Notes: a model not told the origin generated them from the letters alone. DNA of 64,000 nucleotides from Streptomyces guryensis (GCF_021261325.1 NZ_JAJSBI010000035.1:25868-89867); one strand, 5' to 3'. Shown: positions 33,054 to 42,725, numbered from the stretch's first letter. Numbers and translations are program-made.

Positions 33054-35225
33054 TTGCGCCTGCACCCTGTCGCGGCTGCCCTGACCTCGGCCGTGCTGCT
33101 GGCCTCGCCGCTCCCGGCGGCGTCCGCCACTCCGGGCACGGCCGAGCCCGCGCGCGCCACGGACGATCCCGCCGGCTACGTCAATCCGTTCGTCGGCACC
33201 GCTCCGGGCGGCACCGACTTCGGCCACGGCGGAGGCGCCGGGAACACCTTCCCCGGTGCCACGGCGGCGTTGGGCGGGATCCAGTGGAGCCCCGACACGG
33301 TCACCCGTCAGCACGGCGGGTACGCGTACAAGGACAACCGGATCCGGGGGTTCAGCCTCACCCACATCTCCGGCGCGGGCTGCAGCGACTACGGCAACGT
33401 GCCGTTCATGCCGCTGACCGGCCGCCCGGACGCAGACCCGGCCGCACGCCACGCCATCTTCTCCCACACCAACGAGCAGGCTTCGCCGGGCAGTTACGGC
33501 GTCCGCTTCGACAACGGCATCCGTACGCAGATCTCCGTCACCCAGCGCTCCGGCATCGCCCGGTTCACCTACCCGGCACACGACACGCGGCCCGCCGGGC
33601 TGACGGTGGACGCGGGACGGGCCTTCAACAAGGCGACCGGCAAGATCAGCATCGGGTCGAGCACCCTGTCCGGCTACACCGACAGCGGTGGCTTCTGCCA
33701 CTCCTCGAACCGATACCGGCTCTATTTCCACGTCGAGTTCGACCGCCCCTTCGCGCACACCGAGCCACTGGACGGCAGGACCTCCGGGGCGTACGTCTCC
33801 TTCGCCCCCGGAATCCGTACGGTGACCGCGCGGGTCGGTGTGTCCTTCGTCGACGTCGCCGCCGCCCGCCGCAACGCCACCGTGGAACAGCGCGGCCGCT
33901 CCTACACCATGCTCCGCAGCGCCGCCCGCGCCCGCTGGAACCAATGGCTGGGCAGGATCGCCGTCCACGGAGGCACCAAGACCCAGCGGCGGGTCTTCTA
34001 CACCGCGCTGTACCACGCCCTGCTGCACCCCAGTGCCTTCAGCGACACCGACGGCCGCTACCGGGGGATGGACGGCCGGGTCCACCGCACCCGGCCCGGG
34101 CATGTGCAGTACGCGGACTTCTCCGGCTGGGACGTCTACCGTTCCCAGGGCCAGCTGCTCGCTCTGATCGCGCCGCACGAGGCGTCCGACATCGCCCAGT
34201 CGATCCTCGAACAGGGCCGCCAGGCAGGGTATTTCGACCGCTGGACGGTGGCCAACGGCGGCACCCGCGTCATGGTCGGCGACCCGCTGCCGGCCATGGC
34301 CGCCTCGATCCACGCCTTCGGCGGCACCGACTTCGACGCGCGGGCGCTGCTGCGCGCCGCCGTCGCGGGCCGGCAGGACGACCGGCAGCGGCCGGGGCAC
34401 CAGAAGTACGACACCCTGGGCTACGTCCCGGCCGGCACCAAGGGTGTCTGGGGCAGCGCGGCCACGACGCTGGAGTACGCCGTCACCGATGCCGCGCTGG
34501 CCCATCTGGCCGGACGCCTCGGCGACACGGAGACCCAGGCCGCCCTCACCCGCGCCTCCGGCAACTGGCGCAATCTGTTCAACCCGGTGAGCGGCTACAT
34601 CCAGCCCCGCAACGCCGACGGAAGCTGGCCGCCCTTCTCCCCCACCCAGCACGGGGAGTACGTCGAGGGCAACGCGGCCCAGTACACCTGGCTGGTCCCG
34701 CACGACCTGCCCGGCCTGTTCACCGCCATGGGCGGCGACGCCGCGGTCACCTCCCGTCTCGACACCTTCTTCACCCAGCTCAACGCGGGCGCCGACAAGC
34801 CGTACGCCTATCTCGGCAACGAACCGTCCTTCAACATCCCCTGGGCGTACGACTACGCGGGCCGCCCCGACCGCACCCAGGACATCGTGCGGCGGGCCCT
34901 GACCACCCTCTTCACCGACCGGCCCGACGGTCTCGTCGGCAACGACGACCTGGGGGAGATGTCGTCCTGGGCGGTCTGGGCCAGCCTGGGCATGTACCCC
35001 CAGGTCCCGGGCAGCCCCCAACTCGCCCTGGCCAGCCCGCTGTTCCCGGCCGCCACCGTGCACCGCGGCAACGGGGTCGATCTCACCCTCCTCGCTCCGG
35101 ACTCATCGGCCACGAACGCCCACGTACGGTCCCTGAGTCTGGACGGACACCCCGTCAGTGGGCCCTTCCTGCCTGAGGGCGTCCTGACCTCGGGCGGTGT
35201 CCTCCGTTACTCGATGGCGCCCTGA
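33054..35225 (+). CDS. Secreted alpha-1,2-mannosidase, GH92 family
   Basis: 723-residue precursor with a signal peptide (LHPVAAALTSAVLLASPLPAASA). The mature enzyme shows the GH92 pattern: YVNPFVGTAPGGTDFGHGGG, GFSLTHISGAGCSDYGN, FSGWDVYRSQGQLL, GEYVEGNAAQYTW and GNDDLGEMSSW, the last containing probable catalytic acids. GH92 enzymes are calcium-dependent inverting exo-mannosidases. TTG at 33054 with GAGGAG 6 nt upstream is preferred over a GTG at 32997, which lacks a spaced ribosome site. It should trim mannose from glycans outside the cell. It ends 4 bp before the convergent P450 gene. Confidence 0.92.
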   Translation: MRLHPVAAALTSAVLLASPLPAASATPGTAEPARATDDPAGYVNPFVGTAPGGTDFGHGGGAGNTFPGATAALGGIQWSPDTVTRQHGGYAYKDNRIRGFSLTHISGAGCSDYGNVPFMPLTGRPDADPAARHAIFSHTNEQASPGSYGVRFDNGIRTQISVTQRSGIARFTYPAHDTRPAGLTVDAGRAFNKATGKISIGSSTLSGYTDSGGFCHSSNRYRLYFHVEFDRPFAHTEPLDGRTSGAYVSFAPGIRTVTARVGVSFVDVAAARRNATVEQRGRSYTMLRSAARARWNQWLGRIAVHGGTKTQRRVFYTALYHALLHPSAFSDTDGRYRGMDGRVHRTRPGHVQYADFSGWDVYRSQGQLLALIAPHEASDIAQSILEQGRQAGYFDRWTVANGGTRVMVGDPLPAMAASIHAFGGTDFDARALLRAAVAGRQDDRQRPGHQKYDTLGYVPAGTKGVWGSAATTLEYAVTDAALAHLAGRLGDTETQAALTRASGNWRNLFNPVSGYIQPRNADGSWPPFSPTQHGEYVEGNAAQYTWLVPHDLPGLFTAMGGDAAVTSRLDTFFTQLNAGADKPYAYLGNEPSFNIPWAYDYAGRPDRTQDIVRRALTTLFTDRPDGLVGNDDLGEMSSWAVWASLGMYPQVPGSPQLALASPLFPAATVHRGNGVDLTLLAPDSSATNAHVRSLSLDGHPVSGPFLPEGVLTSGGVLRYSMAP

Positions 35226-35229
35226 CCTC

Positions 35230-36513
35230 TCAGGCCAGGGTCACCTCGACGGGCAGCTTCTTGATGCCGTTGACGAAGTTGGACCGTACCCGCGGGACGT
35301 CGCCGGCCAGACGGACGTCCGCCAGCCGGGGGATCAGCTCCTCGAACATGATGCGGATCTCGGTGCGGGCGAGCAGGTTGCCCAGGCACAGGTGGGGGCT
35401 GCCCTTGCCGAAGGTGACGTGGTCGTTGTGCTGCCGGGTGACGTCGAAGTCGTACGCGTTGCCGAAGACCTCCTCGTCACGGTTGCCGGAGGCGAACCAC
35501 ATGACGACCTTGTCACCCTCCCTGACCTGCTTGCCGCCCAGTTCCACGTCCCTGGTCGCGGTGCGGCGGAAGTGGTAGACGGGGGACGCCCAGCGCAGGA
35601 ACTCCTCGACGGCGAGCGGGATCAGGGACGGGTCCTGCTGAAGGCGGGCGAGCTGCTCGGGGTGCTGCAGCAGGGCCAGCATCGAGTGGGTGATGGTGTG
35701 CCGGGTGGTCTCGTTGCCGGCCACCACCAGCAGCAGGAAGTAGTTGTCGAAGTCCTGCCCGGAGAGCGGGACACCGTCGCGCGGTGTGGTGTTGACGAGC
35801 CGCGAGACCAGGTCGGTGCCGTCGCCGCCACGCCGCTGCCGGGCCAGCTCGCGGCCGTAGTCGAAGACTTCGAGCGAGGCGGGTGAGCGGAAGGGCAGGT
35901 CGCGGAACTGCTCGCTCTCCGCGCTGTGCAGCAGCACGTCCGCGTAGTCGGGGTCGGTGTTGCCGATGATCCGGTTGCCCCAGTCGATGAGCTTCTGGTT
36001 GTCCTCCGGCGGCACGTCCAGCAGCCGGGCGAGGACGTTGATGGGGAAGTCGGCGGAGACGTCGGAGACGAAGTCGAAGCTGCCCTTCGCCAGCGCCGCG
36101 TCCAGCGTGGTGGCGGTCAGGCCGCGCAGGAAGTCCGTGTAGCCGTTGATCACACTCGCACCGAACTGCCGCTGGATCACGCTGCGCAGGGCACGGTGGC
36201 GGACACCGTCCATCTCCAGGATGGAGGCCCGCTTCTTGATCTGGTCGTCGTCGACCTCCTCCAGGTTGACGAACCTGGTCGAGGTGAAGGTCTCCGCGTC
36301 GCGGTCGACGCGGGCGATGTCCGCGTGCCGGGTCACCGCCCAGAAGCCGGAGTTGGGCGTCTCCTCCGGCTGCCAGTGCACCGGGTCCTGGTGGCGCAGG
36401 GTGTGGAACATCCGCCACGGGGTGACGCCGTCGGTGAAGTTGTCGAGGTCGGCGAGGTCGACGTCCTCCAGGGGAAGCGGTTCGACGGCGGCGGACGTCA
36501 GGATCTCGGTCAT
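35230..36513 (-). CDS. Cytochrome P450
   Basis: 427-residue bacterial P450. The I-helix oxygen-activating motif is VVAGNETTRHT, the ExxR helix is EEFLRWASP, and the heme loop is FGKGSPHLCLGNLLAR with the proximal Cys. The heme loop has one residue more than the common FGxGxHxCxG, as in some steroid/alkane P450 groups. ATG at 36513 with GAGGAG. It lies 17 bp downstream of a glutamine-synthetase-like gene in the same operon, and its ferredoxin and reductase are encoded divergently next door. It probably oxidises the amine or aromatic substrate of this regulon. Confidence 0.93.
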   Translation of the reverse strand: MTEILTSAAVEPLPLEDVDLADLDNFTDGVTPWRMFHTLRHQDPVHWQPEETPNSGFWAVTRHADIARVDRDAETFTSTRFVNLEEVDDDQIKKRASILEMDGVRHRALRSVIQRQFGASVINGYTDFLRGLTATTLDAALAKGSFDFVSDVSADFPINVLARLLDVPPEDNQKLIDWGNRIIGNTDPDYADVLLHSAESEQFRDLPFRSPASLEVFDYGRELARQRRGGDGTDLVSRLVNTTPRDGVPLSGQDFDNYFLLLVVAGNETTRHTITHSMLALLQHPEQLARLQQDPSLIPLAVEEFLRWASPVYHFRRTATRDVELGGKQVREGDKVVMWFASGNRDEEVFGNAYDFDVTRQHNDHVTFGKGSPHLCLGNLLARTEIRIMFEELIPRLADVRLAGDVPRVRSNFVNGIKKLPVEVTLA

Positions 36514-36530
36514 GGGTGGCTCCTCGGTCG

Positions 36531-37886
36531 TCACAGGTGGTGGGCGTACTCGGTGAACTCCCAGTCGGTGACGTGCCGTCCGAAGCGTTCGACCTCGTTG
36601 CGCTTGTAGCTGAGGTATGAGGTGGTGAAGTCCTTGCCGAGCAGCTCGGCCAGGGCGGTGTCCGCCTCCAGCGCGTCGAGCGCGGCGGGCAGGCTCGTCG
36701 GCAGCAGGGCGGCGCGCGCGGTGTCGTAGCCGTAGCCCTCCAGTGGGGCGGGCGGCTCCTCCCCCGCCCGGACGCCGAGCAGTGCGGCGGCGATCGTCCC
36801 GGCGAGCAGCAGGTACGGGTTGGCGCCGGCGTCGCCGAGCCGCAGCTCCAGACGGGCGCCGGAGCCGCGCTCGGGCGGGATGCGGACCATGGCGCTGCGG
36901 TTGTCCAGCCCCCAGTCGATCAGCCAGGGCGCGAGGGTGTCCGGGCCGAAACGTTTGTACGAGTTGACCGTCGGGTTGGCCAGCGCGGCGAGGGCCGGGG
37001 CGTGGGCGAGGACGCCGGCCAGGGCATGGCGGGCGGTGGCCGAGAGGCCGTACGCGCCGGCCGGGTCGTCGAAGGCGTTGCGTCCACGGTCGTCGTCACA
37101 GGACAGGTGGAGGTGGAAGCCGGAGCCGCCCGCGTCGTTGAAGGGCTTGGCCATGAACGTGGCGAGCCGGCCCTCCTGGCGTGCGAGTTCCTTGACTGCG
37201 GCCTTGAAGCGGAAGGCGCGGTCGGCGGCCGACAGGGCCTCGGAGTGGGTGAGGTTGATCTCGAACTGCCCGCCGTCGAATTCGTGGTTGCCGTTGGTGA
37301 CGCCGATGCGGAGGTCGCGCAGCAGGCGCAGGGTGCGCAGCAGATGGTTGTCGGGGTCGGAGCGCAGGCCGGCCGTGTAGACGGCTCCCGTGGCTGCTGA
37401 GTACCGCCTCCACCCGCTCGGGGACCCCGGGTCCTCGTCGCACAGGAAGTACTCGAGTTCGGGTCCGGCCACGGGGCGCAGACCGTGCTCGGCGCATCGC
37501 GCGAGGACCGAGCGCAGCAGGTCACGGGGGGATTCCGGGGCGGGTGCCCCGGTCGCCGGGTCGATGACGTCCCCCAGGCAGACGGCGACCCCGGGCTCCC
37601 AGGGCAGCGCGACCAGGGTACCGAGGTCCGGGCGCACGGTGATGTCGGGCAGGCCGGCGTCCAGGCCGCCGCTCACGGGGACCACGTCCCCCTGGGGCGA
37701 GGTGTGGTAGACGGCCCGGCAGAAGGCGAGCCCGTGCTCGCACGCGGTCGGCAGTTGGTCGAGCAGGACGTCGCGGGCCCGGTCGGTGCCGATGAGGTCG
37801 GGATAGGTCACCCGGACCACGTCGATGCCCTCGGCGGCGAGCCGCTCCTGGTACTGACGGACGTCCGGTGTTTCTGATGCGCTCAC
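36531..37886 (-). CDS. Glutamine-synthetase-like gamma-glutamyl amine ligase
   Basis: 451-residue GS-fold ligase. Family signatures are visible as GPELEYFL (metal/Glu site), GQFEINLTHSEAL, GSGFHLHLS, NSYKRFGPDTLAPW and RLELRLGDAGANPY. It differs from biosynthetic GlnA and belongs with PuuA/GlnA3/GlnA4-type enzymes that gamma-glutamylate amines. GTG start at 37886 with GAGGAG 6 nt upstream; the ATG at 37910 has no ribosome site. It leads an operon with a P450 and is divergent from ferredoxin and reductase genes. A TetR-type operator overlaps its -10. It likely glutamylates an incoming amine before oxidation. Confidence 0.88.
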   Translation of the reverse strand: MSASETPDVRQYQERLAAEGIDVVRVTYPDLIGTDRARDVLLDQLPTACEHGLAFCRAVYHTSPQGDVVPVSGGLDAGLPDITVRPDLGTLVALPWEPGVAVCLGDVIDPATGAPAPESPRDLLRSVLARCAEHGLRPVAGPELEYFLCDEDPGSPSGWRRYSAATGAVYTAGLRSDPDNHLLRTLRLLRDLRIGVTNGNHEFDGGQFEINLTHSEALSAADRAFRFKAAVKELARQEGRLATFMAKPFNDAGGSGFHLHLSCDDDRGRNAFDDPAGAYGLSATARHALAGVLAHAPALAALANPTVNSYKRFGPDTLAPWLIDWGLDNRSAMVRIPPERGSGARLELRLGDAGANPYLLLAGTIAAALLGVRAGEEPPAPLEGYGYDTARAALLPTSLPAALDALEADTALAELLGKDFTTSYLSYKRNEVERFGRHVTDWEFTEYAHHL

Positions 37887-37912
37887 CGTTGTCTCCTCGG
37901 CGGCCGGCATGT

Positions 37913-37954
37913 TGTTTGATGCCAAACGATAAGAACGGCTCCAGCCACCCGCAA
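37913..37954 (-). promoter_or_regulatory. GS-like/P450 operon promoter with operator O1
   Basis: On the minus strand TTGCGG (37954-37949), 17-bp spacer and TATCGT (37931-37926) form a promoter. Operator O1, TGTTTGATGCCAAACGA (37913-37929 on the plus strand), overlaps the -10. It matches the sites at 38020 and 44325 at nearly all positions. Confidence 0.72.
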
Positions 37955-37991
37955 GGGGGTCGCATCAAAAAATTATCCACCTGGACAGGTA

Positions 37992-38036
37992 TTGACCAGG
38001 GGTGAACGGCTTCCTATGTTGTTTGAAGTCAAACGA
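37992..38036 (+). promoter_or_regulatory. Ferredoxin operon promoter with operator O2
   Basis: TTGACC (37992-37997), 17-bp spacer, TATGTT (38015-38020). Operator O2, TGTTTGAAGTCAAACGA (38020-38036), begins at the last base of the -10, so binding would block initiation. The ferredoxin ATG is 21 bp further on. Confidence 0.75.
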
Positions 38037-38057
38037 GCTTACCCGGGAGGACCGGCC

Positions 38058-38246
38058 ATGAAGGTCGTCGTCGACATGAACAAGTGCCAGGACCACGGCC
38101 AGTGCGTTTTCGCGGCCCCCGACGTCTTCCGGCTCGACGAGAACGGGCGGCTCGGCTACGTCGGCGACCCCGACGACGCGCTGCGCGACGAGGTCGAGGA
38201 AGCCGCCGACGTCTGCCCGCTGCAGGCCATCCGGATCGAGGACTGA
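38058..38246 (+). CDS. P450-type ferredoxin (3Fe-4S or 4Fe-4S with His ligand)
   Basis: 62-residue ferredoxin carrying electrons from the next gene's reductase to the P450 at 35230. Cluster ligands: Cys10, Cys16 and Cys53 with His13 at the usual second-cysteine position (CQDHGQC … CP). This CxxHxxC variant is characteristic of ferredoxins serving actinobacterial P450s. ATG at 38058 with GGGAGG 7 nt upstream. The reductase starts 2 bp after its stop. Confidence 0.93.
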   Translation: MKVVVDMNKCQDHGQCVFAAPDVFRLDENGRLGYVGDPDDALRDEVEEAADVCPLQAIRIED

Positions 38247-38248
38247 GC

Positions 38249-39469
38249 ATGAGCCCACGCATCGTGGTGGCCGGCGCGTCGATGGCCGGTCTGCGCGCCG
38301 CGGAACAGCTGCGCGCCGCCGGCTGGACCGGGACGATCACGCTCGTCGGCGACGAACCGCACATGCCCTACAACCGGCCCCCGCTCTCGAAGGAGGTGCT
38401 GGCCGGTAGGGCACCCTTCACCTCGCTGGCCTTCCGCCCCCGCACAAGCGTGGCCGACGTGGAGTGGCGCCTCGGCACGAAGGTCGTCGCCTCCCGGCTC
38501 TGCGAACGGATCGTCGAGCTCGACGACGCTTCGGCGCTCTCGTACGACGGACTGGTCGTCGCCACCGGCATGCGGCCCCGTCGGATTCGCTGTCCCGGCC
38601 CGCTCGCCGGCCGCCACACGGTCCGCACTCTGGCCGACGCCCGTGGCCTGCGGGACGAACTGACCCGTCCCGGCGCCCGGTTGGTCGTGGTCGGCGCCGG
38701 GTTCATCGGCTGCGAGGTGGCCGCCACCGCCGTAGGACTGGGTGTCCGGGAGGTGAGGGTCGTCGATCCGCTGCCGCTGCCCATGGTCGGACCGCTGGGC
38801 GAACTGCTCGGACGCGCCCTGCTGAAGCGGCACGAGGAGCGGGGGGTGCGCTTCTCGCTCGGCACGGGGGTCGCCGGTTTCAAGGGCGAGGACCGGGTCA
38901 CGGGCGTGGTGCTCGGCGACGGAACCGTGCTGCCCGCCGATGTGGTGGTGGAGTCGGTCGGTTCGCTCGCCAACACCGAGTGGCTGGACGGCAACGGCCT
39001 CGACCTCGCCGACGGGGTGCGCACCGACGAGCACCTGCGGGTGGGTGGCCGGCCGGACGTGGTCGCGGTGGGCGACGTGGCGCGTTTCCCCAACGCCCGC
39101 TACGACGGCGTAGCCCGCCGGGTCGAGCACTGGTCCATCCCGACCGACACGGCCAAGCACGCGGCGAAGGTGCTGGTGGCCCATCTCAACGGCGTCGAAG
39201 CCGAGTGGGAACCCTTCGCTCCGCTGCCCACGTTCTGGAGCGACCAGCACGACTTCCGGCTGCAGTCCTTCGGCGCGCCCGCCCTCGGAGCCGACGACGT
39301 GCGGGTCCTCGACGGCGACCCGGCCGGGGACGTCCTGGTCGGCTACCACCACGACGGCCGGCTGGTCGGTGTCGTGGCGCTCGGCGGCCCCGCCGCCGGG
39401 GCCGCCGCCGCCCGCCACCGCGCCGAACTGCTCAAGCAGCCCGCCCTCACCGCCCAAGGAAGCGCCTGA
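38249..39469 (+). CDS. NAD(P)H-dependent ferredoxin reductase
   Basis: 406-residue FAD-dependent reductase of the putidaredoxin/rhodocoxin reductase type. FAD motif VVAGASMAGLRAAEQL, NAD(P)-binding motif LVVVGAGFIGCEVAAT and the late FAD motif DVVAVGDVARFPN are present. It starts 2 bp after the ferredoxin gene and should pass electrons to it for the P450. It completes a three-component class I P450 system split across the divergent operons. Confidence 0.92.
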   Translation: MSPRIVVAGASMAGLRAAEQLRAAGWTGTITLVGDEPHMPYNRPPLSKEVLAGRAPFTSLAFRPRTSVADVEWRLGTKVVASRLCERIVELDDASALSYDGLVVATGMRPRRIRCPGPLAGRHTVRTLADARGLRDELTRPGARLVVVGAGFIGCEVAATAVGLGVREVRVVDPLPLPMVGPLGELLGRALLKRHEERGVRFSLGTGVAGFKGEDRVTGVVLGDGTVLPADVVVESVGSLANTEWLDGNGLDLADGVRTDEHLRVGGRPDVVAVGDVARFPNARYDGVARRVEHWSIPTDTAKHAAKVLVAHLNGVEAEWEPFAPLPTFWSDQHDFRLQSFGAPALGADDVRVLDGDPAGDVLVGYHHDGRLVGVVALGGPAAGAAAARHRAELLKQPALTAQGSA

Positions 39470-39471
39470 CC

Positions 39472-40278
39472 ATGACCACCGTCCGTGGATACCTCCACCC
39501 CAAGACGGCGACGGGCACCTCGTCGCTGATCCCCTCCCCGCCCTGGCGCTACTCCGGTGACCTGCTCACCGTCGAGTACCGCACCGATCCCGCACGCGTC
39601 CGTGAACTGCTGCCCGAGCCGCTGGAGCCGGCCGACGAGGACCCGGGTGCTGTCGCCTTGATCTGGGCCGACTGGCAGTCCTGCTCGGCATCGGGCGCGG
39701 AGCTGCTCGACCCGGTGCTGTCCCAGTACAAGGAGGCCTTCGCGGTCGTTCGCTGCAAGTACCGCGGCCAGACGTACTCGCGCTGCGTGTACATCTGGGT
39801 CGACAAGGACTTCGCGATCGCCCGCGGCCTGCACCAGGGCTACCCGAAGAAGCTCGGCTCGATCCACCAGACGCGCCCCCATCCGTACGGTCCCGCACCG
39901 CGGATCGAGGCGGGGGCACGGTTCGGCGCGACCCTTGCCGCGGCCGACCGGAGGCTGGCCCAGGCGGTGGTGACGCTGCGGGAGCCGTCCGAGACGAACG
40001 GGTTCGTCAACGGCCACCCCATGGTCCACCACCGGTGGCTGCCGTCCATCGAGAAGGGCAAGGGCCTGGCGCTGGACGAACTGGTCGAGACGGGGGCCGC
40101 GTCCTTCGAGGCCGGGCAGCCGTGGGTCGGGGACGCCGAACTGGAGCTGTTCGAGGCACCCACCGAGGAGCTGGCCCGCCTGGAGATCCGCGAGCCGATC
40201 GCCGCCTACCACCGCCAGGTCGGCGTCGTCTGGGACGGAGGGCGACTGCTGGAGTCCGGTACGTCCGGAGCCGAGTGA
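39472..40278 (+). CDS. Acetoacetate decarboxylase-family protein
   Basis: 268-residue ADC-fold protein. The conserved GYPKKLGSI segment carries the lysine pair that in acetoacetate decarboxylase forms the Schiff base. The N-terminal PSPPWRYSGDLLTVEY and IWADWQSC are also family-like. True acetoacetate decarboxylase activity is not assured; relatives act as aldolase-dehydratases or decarboxylases on other oxo acids. It starts 2 bp after the reductase gene. In this operon it may process an oxo-acid product of ring cleavage. Confidence 0.82.
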   Translation: MTTVRGYLHPKTATGTSSLIPSPPWRYSGDLLTVEYRTDPARVRELLPEPLEPADEDPGAVALIWADWQSCSASGAELLDPVLSQYKEAFAVVRCKYRGQTYSRCVYIWVDKDFAIARGLHQGYPKKLGSIHQTRPHPYGPAPRIEAGARFGATLAAADRRLAQAVVTLREPSETNGFVNGHPMVHHRWLPSIEKGKGLALDELVETGAASFEAGQPWVGDAELELFEAPTEELARLEIREPIAAYHRQVGVVWDGGRLLESGTSGAE

Positions 40279-40312
40279 CCACCGTACGCATCAAGGGACT
40301 TGGAGACCGGAC

Positions 40313-41779
40313 ATGACCGAGCACCGCATCACTGTCGCCGGGGTCGCCGTCGACACCCGGCACTGGATCGGCGGGGAGCGCATCGCCTCTGCCGACAGCT
40401 TTACCGACGTCTCGCCGATCGACGGCCGTGCACTCGGTGAGATCGCGCGCGGCGGGCCCGCCGAGGCCGCCGCCGCGGTCGCCGCCGCCAAGGCCGCCTT
40501 CCCCGCCTGGGCCGCCACGCCGCGCGCCGAACGCGCCCGCATTCTCCACGCCGTCGCCGACGGCGTGGAGAAGCGGATCGAAGAACTCGCCATCGTCGAG
40601 ACCACCGACAACGGCGCCCTGCTGCGCTCGCACCGCCGGGGCGTGATGCCCCGCGTGGCGCACAACTTCCGCTTCTTCGCCGACTGGCTGCTGACGCTGG
40701 ACCACGAGGACTTCGAGACACGCGGCCACACGAACCGTGTGAGCTGGGACCCGGCGGGTCCGTGCGTCCTGATCACCCCGTGGAACGCGCCACTGATGCT
40801 GGCGACCTGGAAGGTGGCGCCCGCGTTGGCCGCGGGCAACAGCGTCGTCCTGAAGCCCGCCGAGTGGTCCCCGCTGACCGCCTCGCTGCTGGCCGACATC
40901 GCGGCTGAGGCGGGGCTGCCCGCGGGTGTCCTCAACGTGGTGCAGGGCTATGGCGCGGAGATCGGCGAGGCCCTCACGTCGAACCCGGACGTGCGCCGCA
41001 TCAGCTTCACCGGTTCCGTGCCGACCGCCCGGCGGATCGCGGAGTCGGCGGCCCTCAACCTCACGCCCCTCAGCCTCGAACTGGGCGGCAAATCACCGCT
41101 GTTGGTGTTCGCCGACGCCGACCTGGACCTTGCCGTCGACCTCGCGGTGGAGCAGTACGACAACGCCGGGCAGGTGTGCCTTGCGGCCACCCGGTTCCTG
41201 GTCGAGGAGTCGGCGGCCGAGGAGTTCACCCGCCGTTTCGTGGACAAGGCGACCGCGCTGCGGCAGGGCGACCCGCGCGACGAGACCACCGACATCGGGC
41301 CCAACATCCACCCCCGCCAGCTGGAGAAGATCGACGGCTTCGTGCAGCGGGCGCTCGCGTCCGGGGCCCGCGCGGTCATCGGCGGTCACCGGGGGGACGG
41401 CCAGTACTACGCGCCGACCCTCCTCACCGACGTCCGGCAGGACAGCGAGATCGTCCAGGAGGAGGTCTTCGGTCCGGTCCTGACGCTGCAGACCTTCGCC
41501 GACGAGGACGAGGCGATCCGGCTGGCGAACGACACCCGCTTCGGGCTGGCCGCCACCGTGGCCACCGGTTCACGCGAACGCGCCGACCGCGTCACCCCCC
41601 GGCTCGTCGCGGGCACGGTCTGGGTCAACTGCTTCTTCGTACGCGACCTCCAGGCCCCGTTCGGCGGCTCCCGCCTCTCCGGCGTCGGCCGCGAGGGCGG
41701 CACCTGGAGCTTCGACTTCTACTGCGACCTGAAGAACACCGTGAGCGCCCCGAAGGGATGGGAGCACAACCATGGGTGA
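40313..41779 (+). CDS. Aldehyde dehydrogenase, HpaE/muconic-semialdehyde type
   Basis: 488-residue NAD(P)-dependent ALDH. The catalytic Cys is in NAGQVCLAATRF, the general-base Glu in LELGGKSP, and the cofactor region is FTGSVPTARR. The N-terminal VDTRHWIGGERIASADSF and the neighbouring ring-cleavage genes suggest it oxidises a muconate semialdehyde, as 5-carboxymethyl-2-hydroxymuconate-semialdehyde dehydrogenase does. GGAG precedes the ATG. Its 3' end overlaps the dioxygenase gene by 8 bp. Confidence 0.87.
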   Translation: MTEHRITVAGVAVDTRHWIGGERIASADSFTDVSPIDGRALGEIARGGPAEAAAAVAAAKAAFPAWAATPRAERARILHAVADGVEKRIEELAIVETTDNGALLRSHRRGVMPRVAHNFRFFADWLLTLDHEDFETRGHTNRVSWDPAGPCVLITPWNAPLMLATWKVAPALAAGNSVVLKPAEWSPLTASLLADIAAEAGLPAGVLNVVQGYGAEIGEALTSNPDVRRISFTGSVPTARRIAESAALNLTPLSLELGGKSPLLVFADADLDLAVDLAVEQYDNAGQVCLAATRFLVEESAAEEFTRRFVDKATALRQGDPRDETTDIGPNIHPRQLEKIDGFVQRALASGARAVIGGHRGDGQYYAPTLLTDVRQDSEIVQEEVFGPVLTLQTFADEDEAIRLANDTRFGLAATVATGSRERADRVTPRLVAGTVWVNCFFVRDLQAPFGGSRLSGVGREGGTWSFDFYCDLKNTVSAPKGWEHNHG

Positions 41780-42716
41780 GATCGTCGGGGCCGGGCTGCT
41801 CGCCCACGTCCCCACCATCGTGCTCCCGGAGGCCGACCGGCTGGAGCTCAACGAGGGCAGGGAGATCACCCTCGTCACCGGCCTGCGGCAGCTGCGCGAG
41901 AACGTCTTCGAGCGCGGTGCCGCCGACGACTACGACACCGTCGTCGTCCTCGACTCGCACTGGGCGACCACGGTCGAGTTCGTCGTCACCGCACAGAACC
42001 GCCGAGCGGGGCTCTTCACCTCCGAGGAGCTGCCGCGCGGTATGTGCCGCATGCCGTACGACTTTCCCGGCGACCCCGAACTCGCCCGCAGCATCGAGAA
42101 GTTCGCCGACAGGCACGGCACCTGGATCACCGCGATCGAGGACGACCACCTGCCGATCTACTACGCCACCATCAACCTCTGGAAGTTCCTCGGCGAAGGG
42201 CTGCCGGACAAGCGGTGGGTGACCATCGGGGTGTGCCAGACCGGCGACATGGAGGACCACCTTCGGCTCGGGCGCGCCCTCGCGGACGGCATCGCCGCCA
42301 CCCCCGGCCGTCGCGTCCTGCTGATCGCCTCCGGCGCGCTGTCGCACACCTTCTGGCCGCTGCGCGAGATCCGCGACCACGAGGCCAGCGACCCGGTGCA
42401 CATCTTCACGCCCGAGGCCCGTGAAGCCGACTACGAACGCATCGCCTGGTTCAAGGAGGGCCGCCACGACAAGGTCCTCGACACCATGGACGAGTTCTGG
42501 AAGTTCAAGCCGGAGGCGAAGTTCTTCCACTACCTGATGATGGCGGGCGCCCTCGGCGAGCGGGCCTGCACCGCCAGGGCCCGTCAGTACGGCGAGTACG
42601 AGAACGCCGTCGGCACCGGGCAGGTCCACCTGTGGTTCGACCGCCCGGCCGACGGCTGGACCGGCACGGGAGCCCCCGTGACCGCCGCGCCCCACCACCC
42701 GCACCGTCGCCCCTAG
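41772..42716 (+). CDS. LigB-type extradiol dioxygenase (3,4-dihydroxyphenylacetate 2,3-dioxygenase-like)
   Basis: 314-residue class III extradiol enzyme. Probable Fe(II) ligands His12 (LLAHVP) and His63 (VLDSHW) are visible, with the LigB-type ASGALSHTFW loop. The MCRMPYDFPGDPELA segment and overall pattern recall homoprotocatechuate 2,3-dioxygenases of this fold. It should open the ring of a catechol meta to the hydroxyls. It overlaps the ALDH gene by 8 bp and precedes a FAH-family gene by 9 bp, the order of a meta-cleavage pathway. Confidence 0.85.
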   Translation: MGEIVGAGLLAHVPTIVLPEADRLELNEGREITLVTGLRQLRENVFERGAADDYDTVVVLDSHWATTVEFVVTAQNRRAGLFTSEELPRGMCRMPYDFPGDPELARSIEKFADRHGTWITAIEDDHLPIYYATINLWKFLGEGLPDKRWVTIGVCQTGDMEDHLRLGRALADGIAATPGRRVLLIASGALSHTFWPLREIRDHEASDPVHIFTPEAREADYERIAWFKEGRHDKVLDTMDEFWKFKPEAKFFHYLMMAGALGERACTARARQYGEYENAVGTGQVHLWFDRPADGWTGTGAPVTAAPHHPHRRP

Positions 42717-42725
42717 GAGGCCGCC

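Noticed and set aside
36531..37886. Housekeeping glutamine synthetase
   Set aside because: The signature segments match PuuA/GlnA3-type amine ligases, and the operon contains a P450, not nitrogen-assimilation genes.
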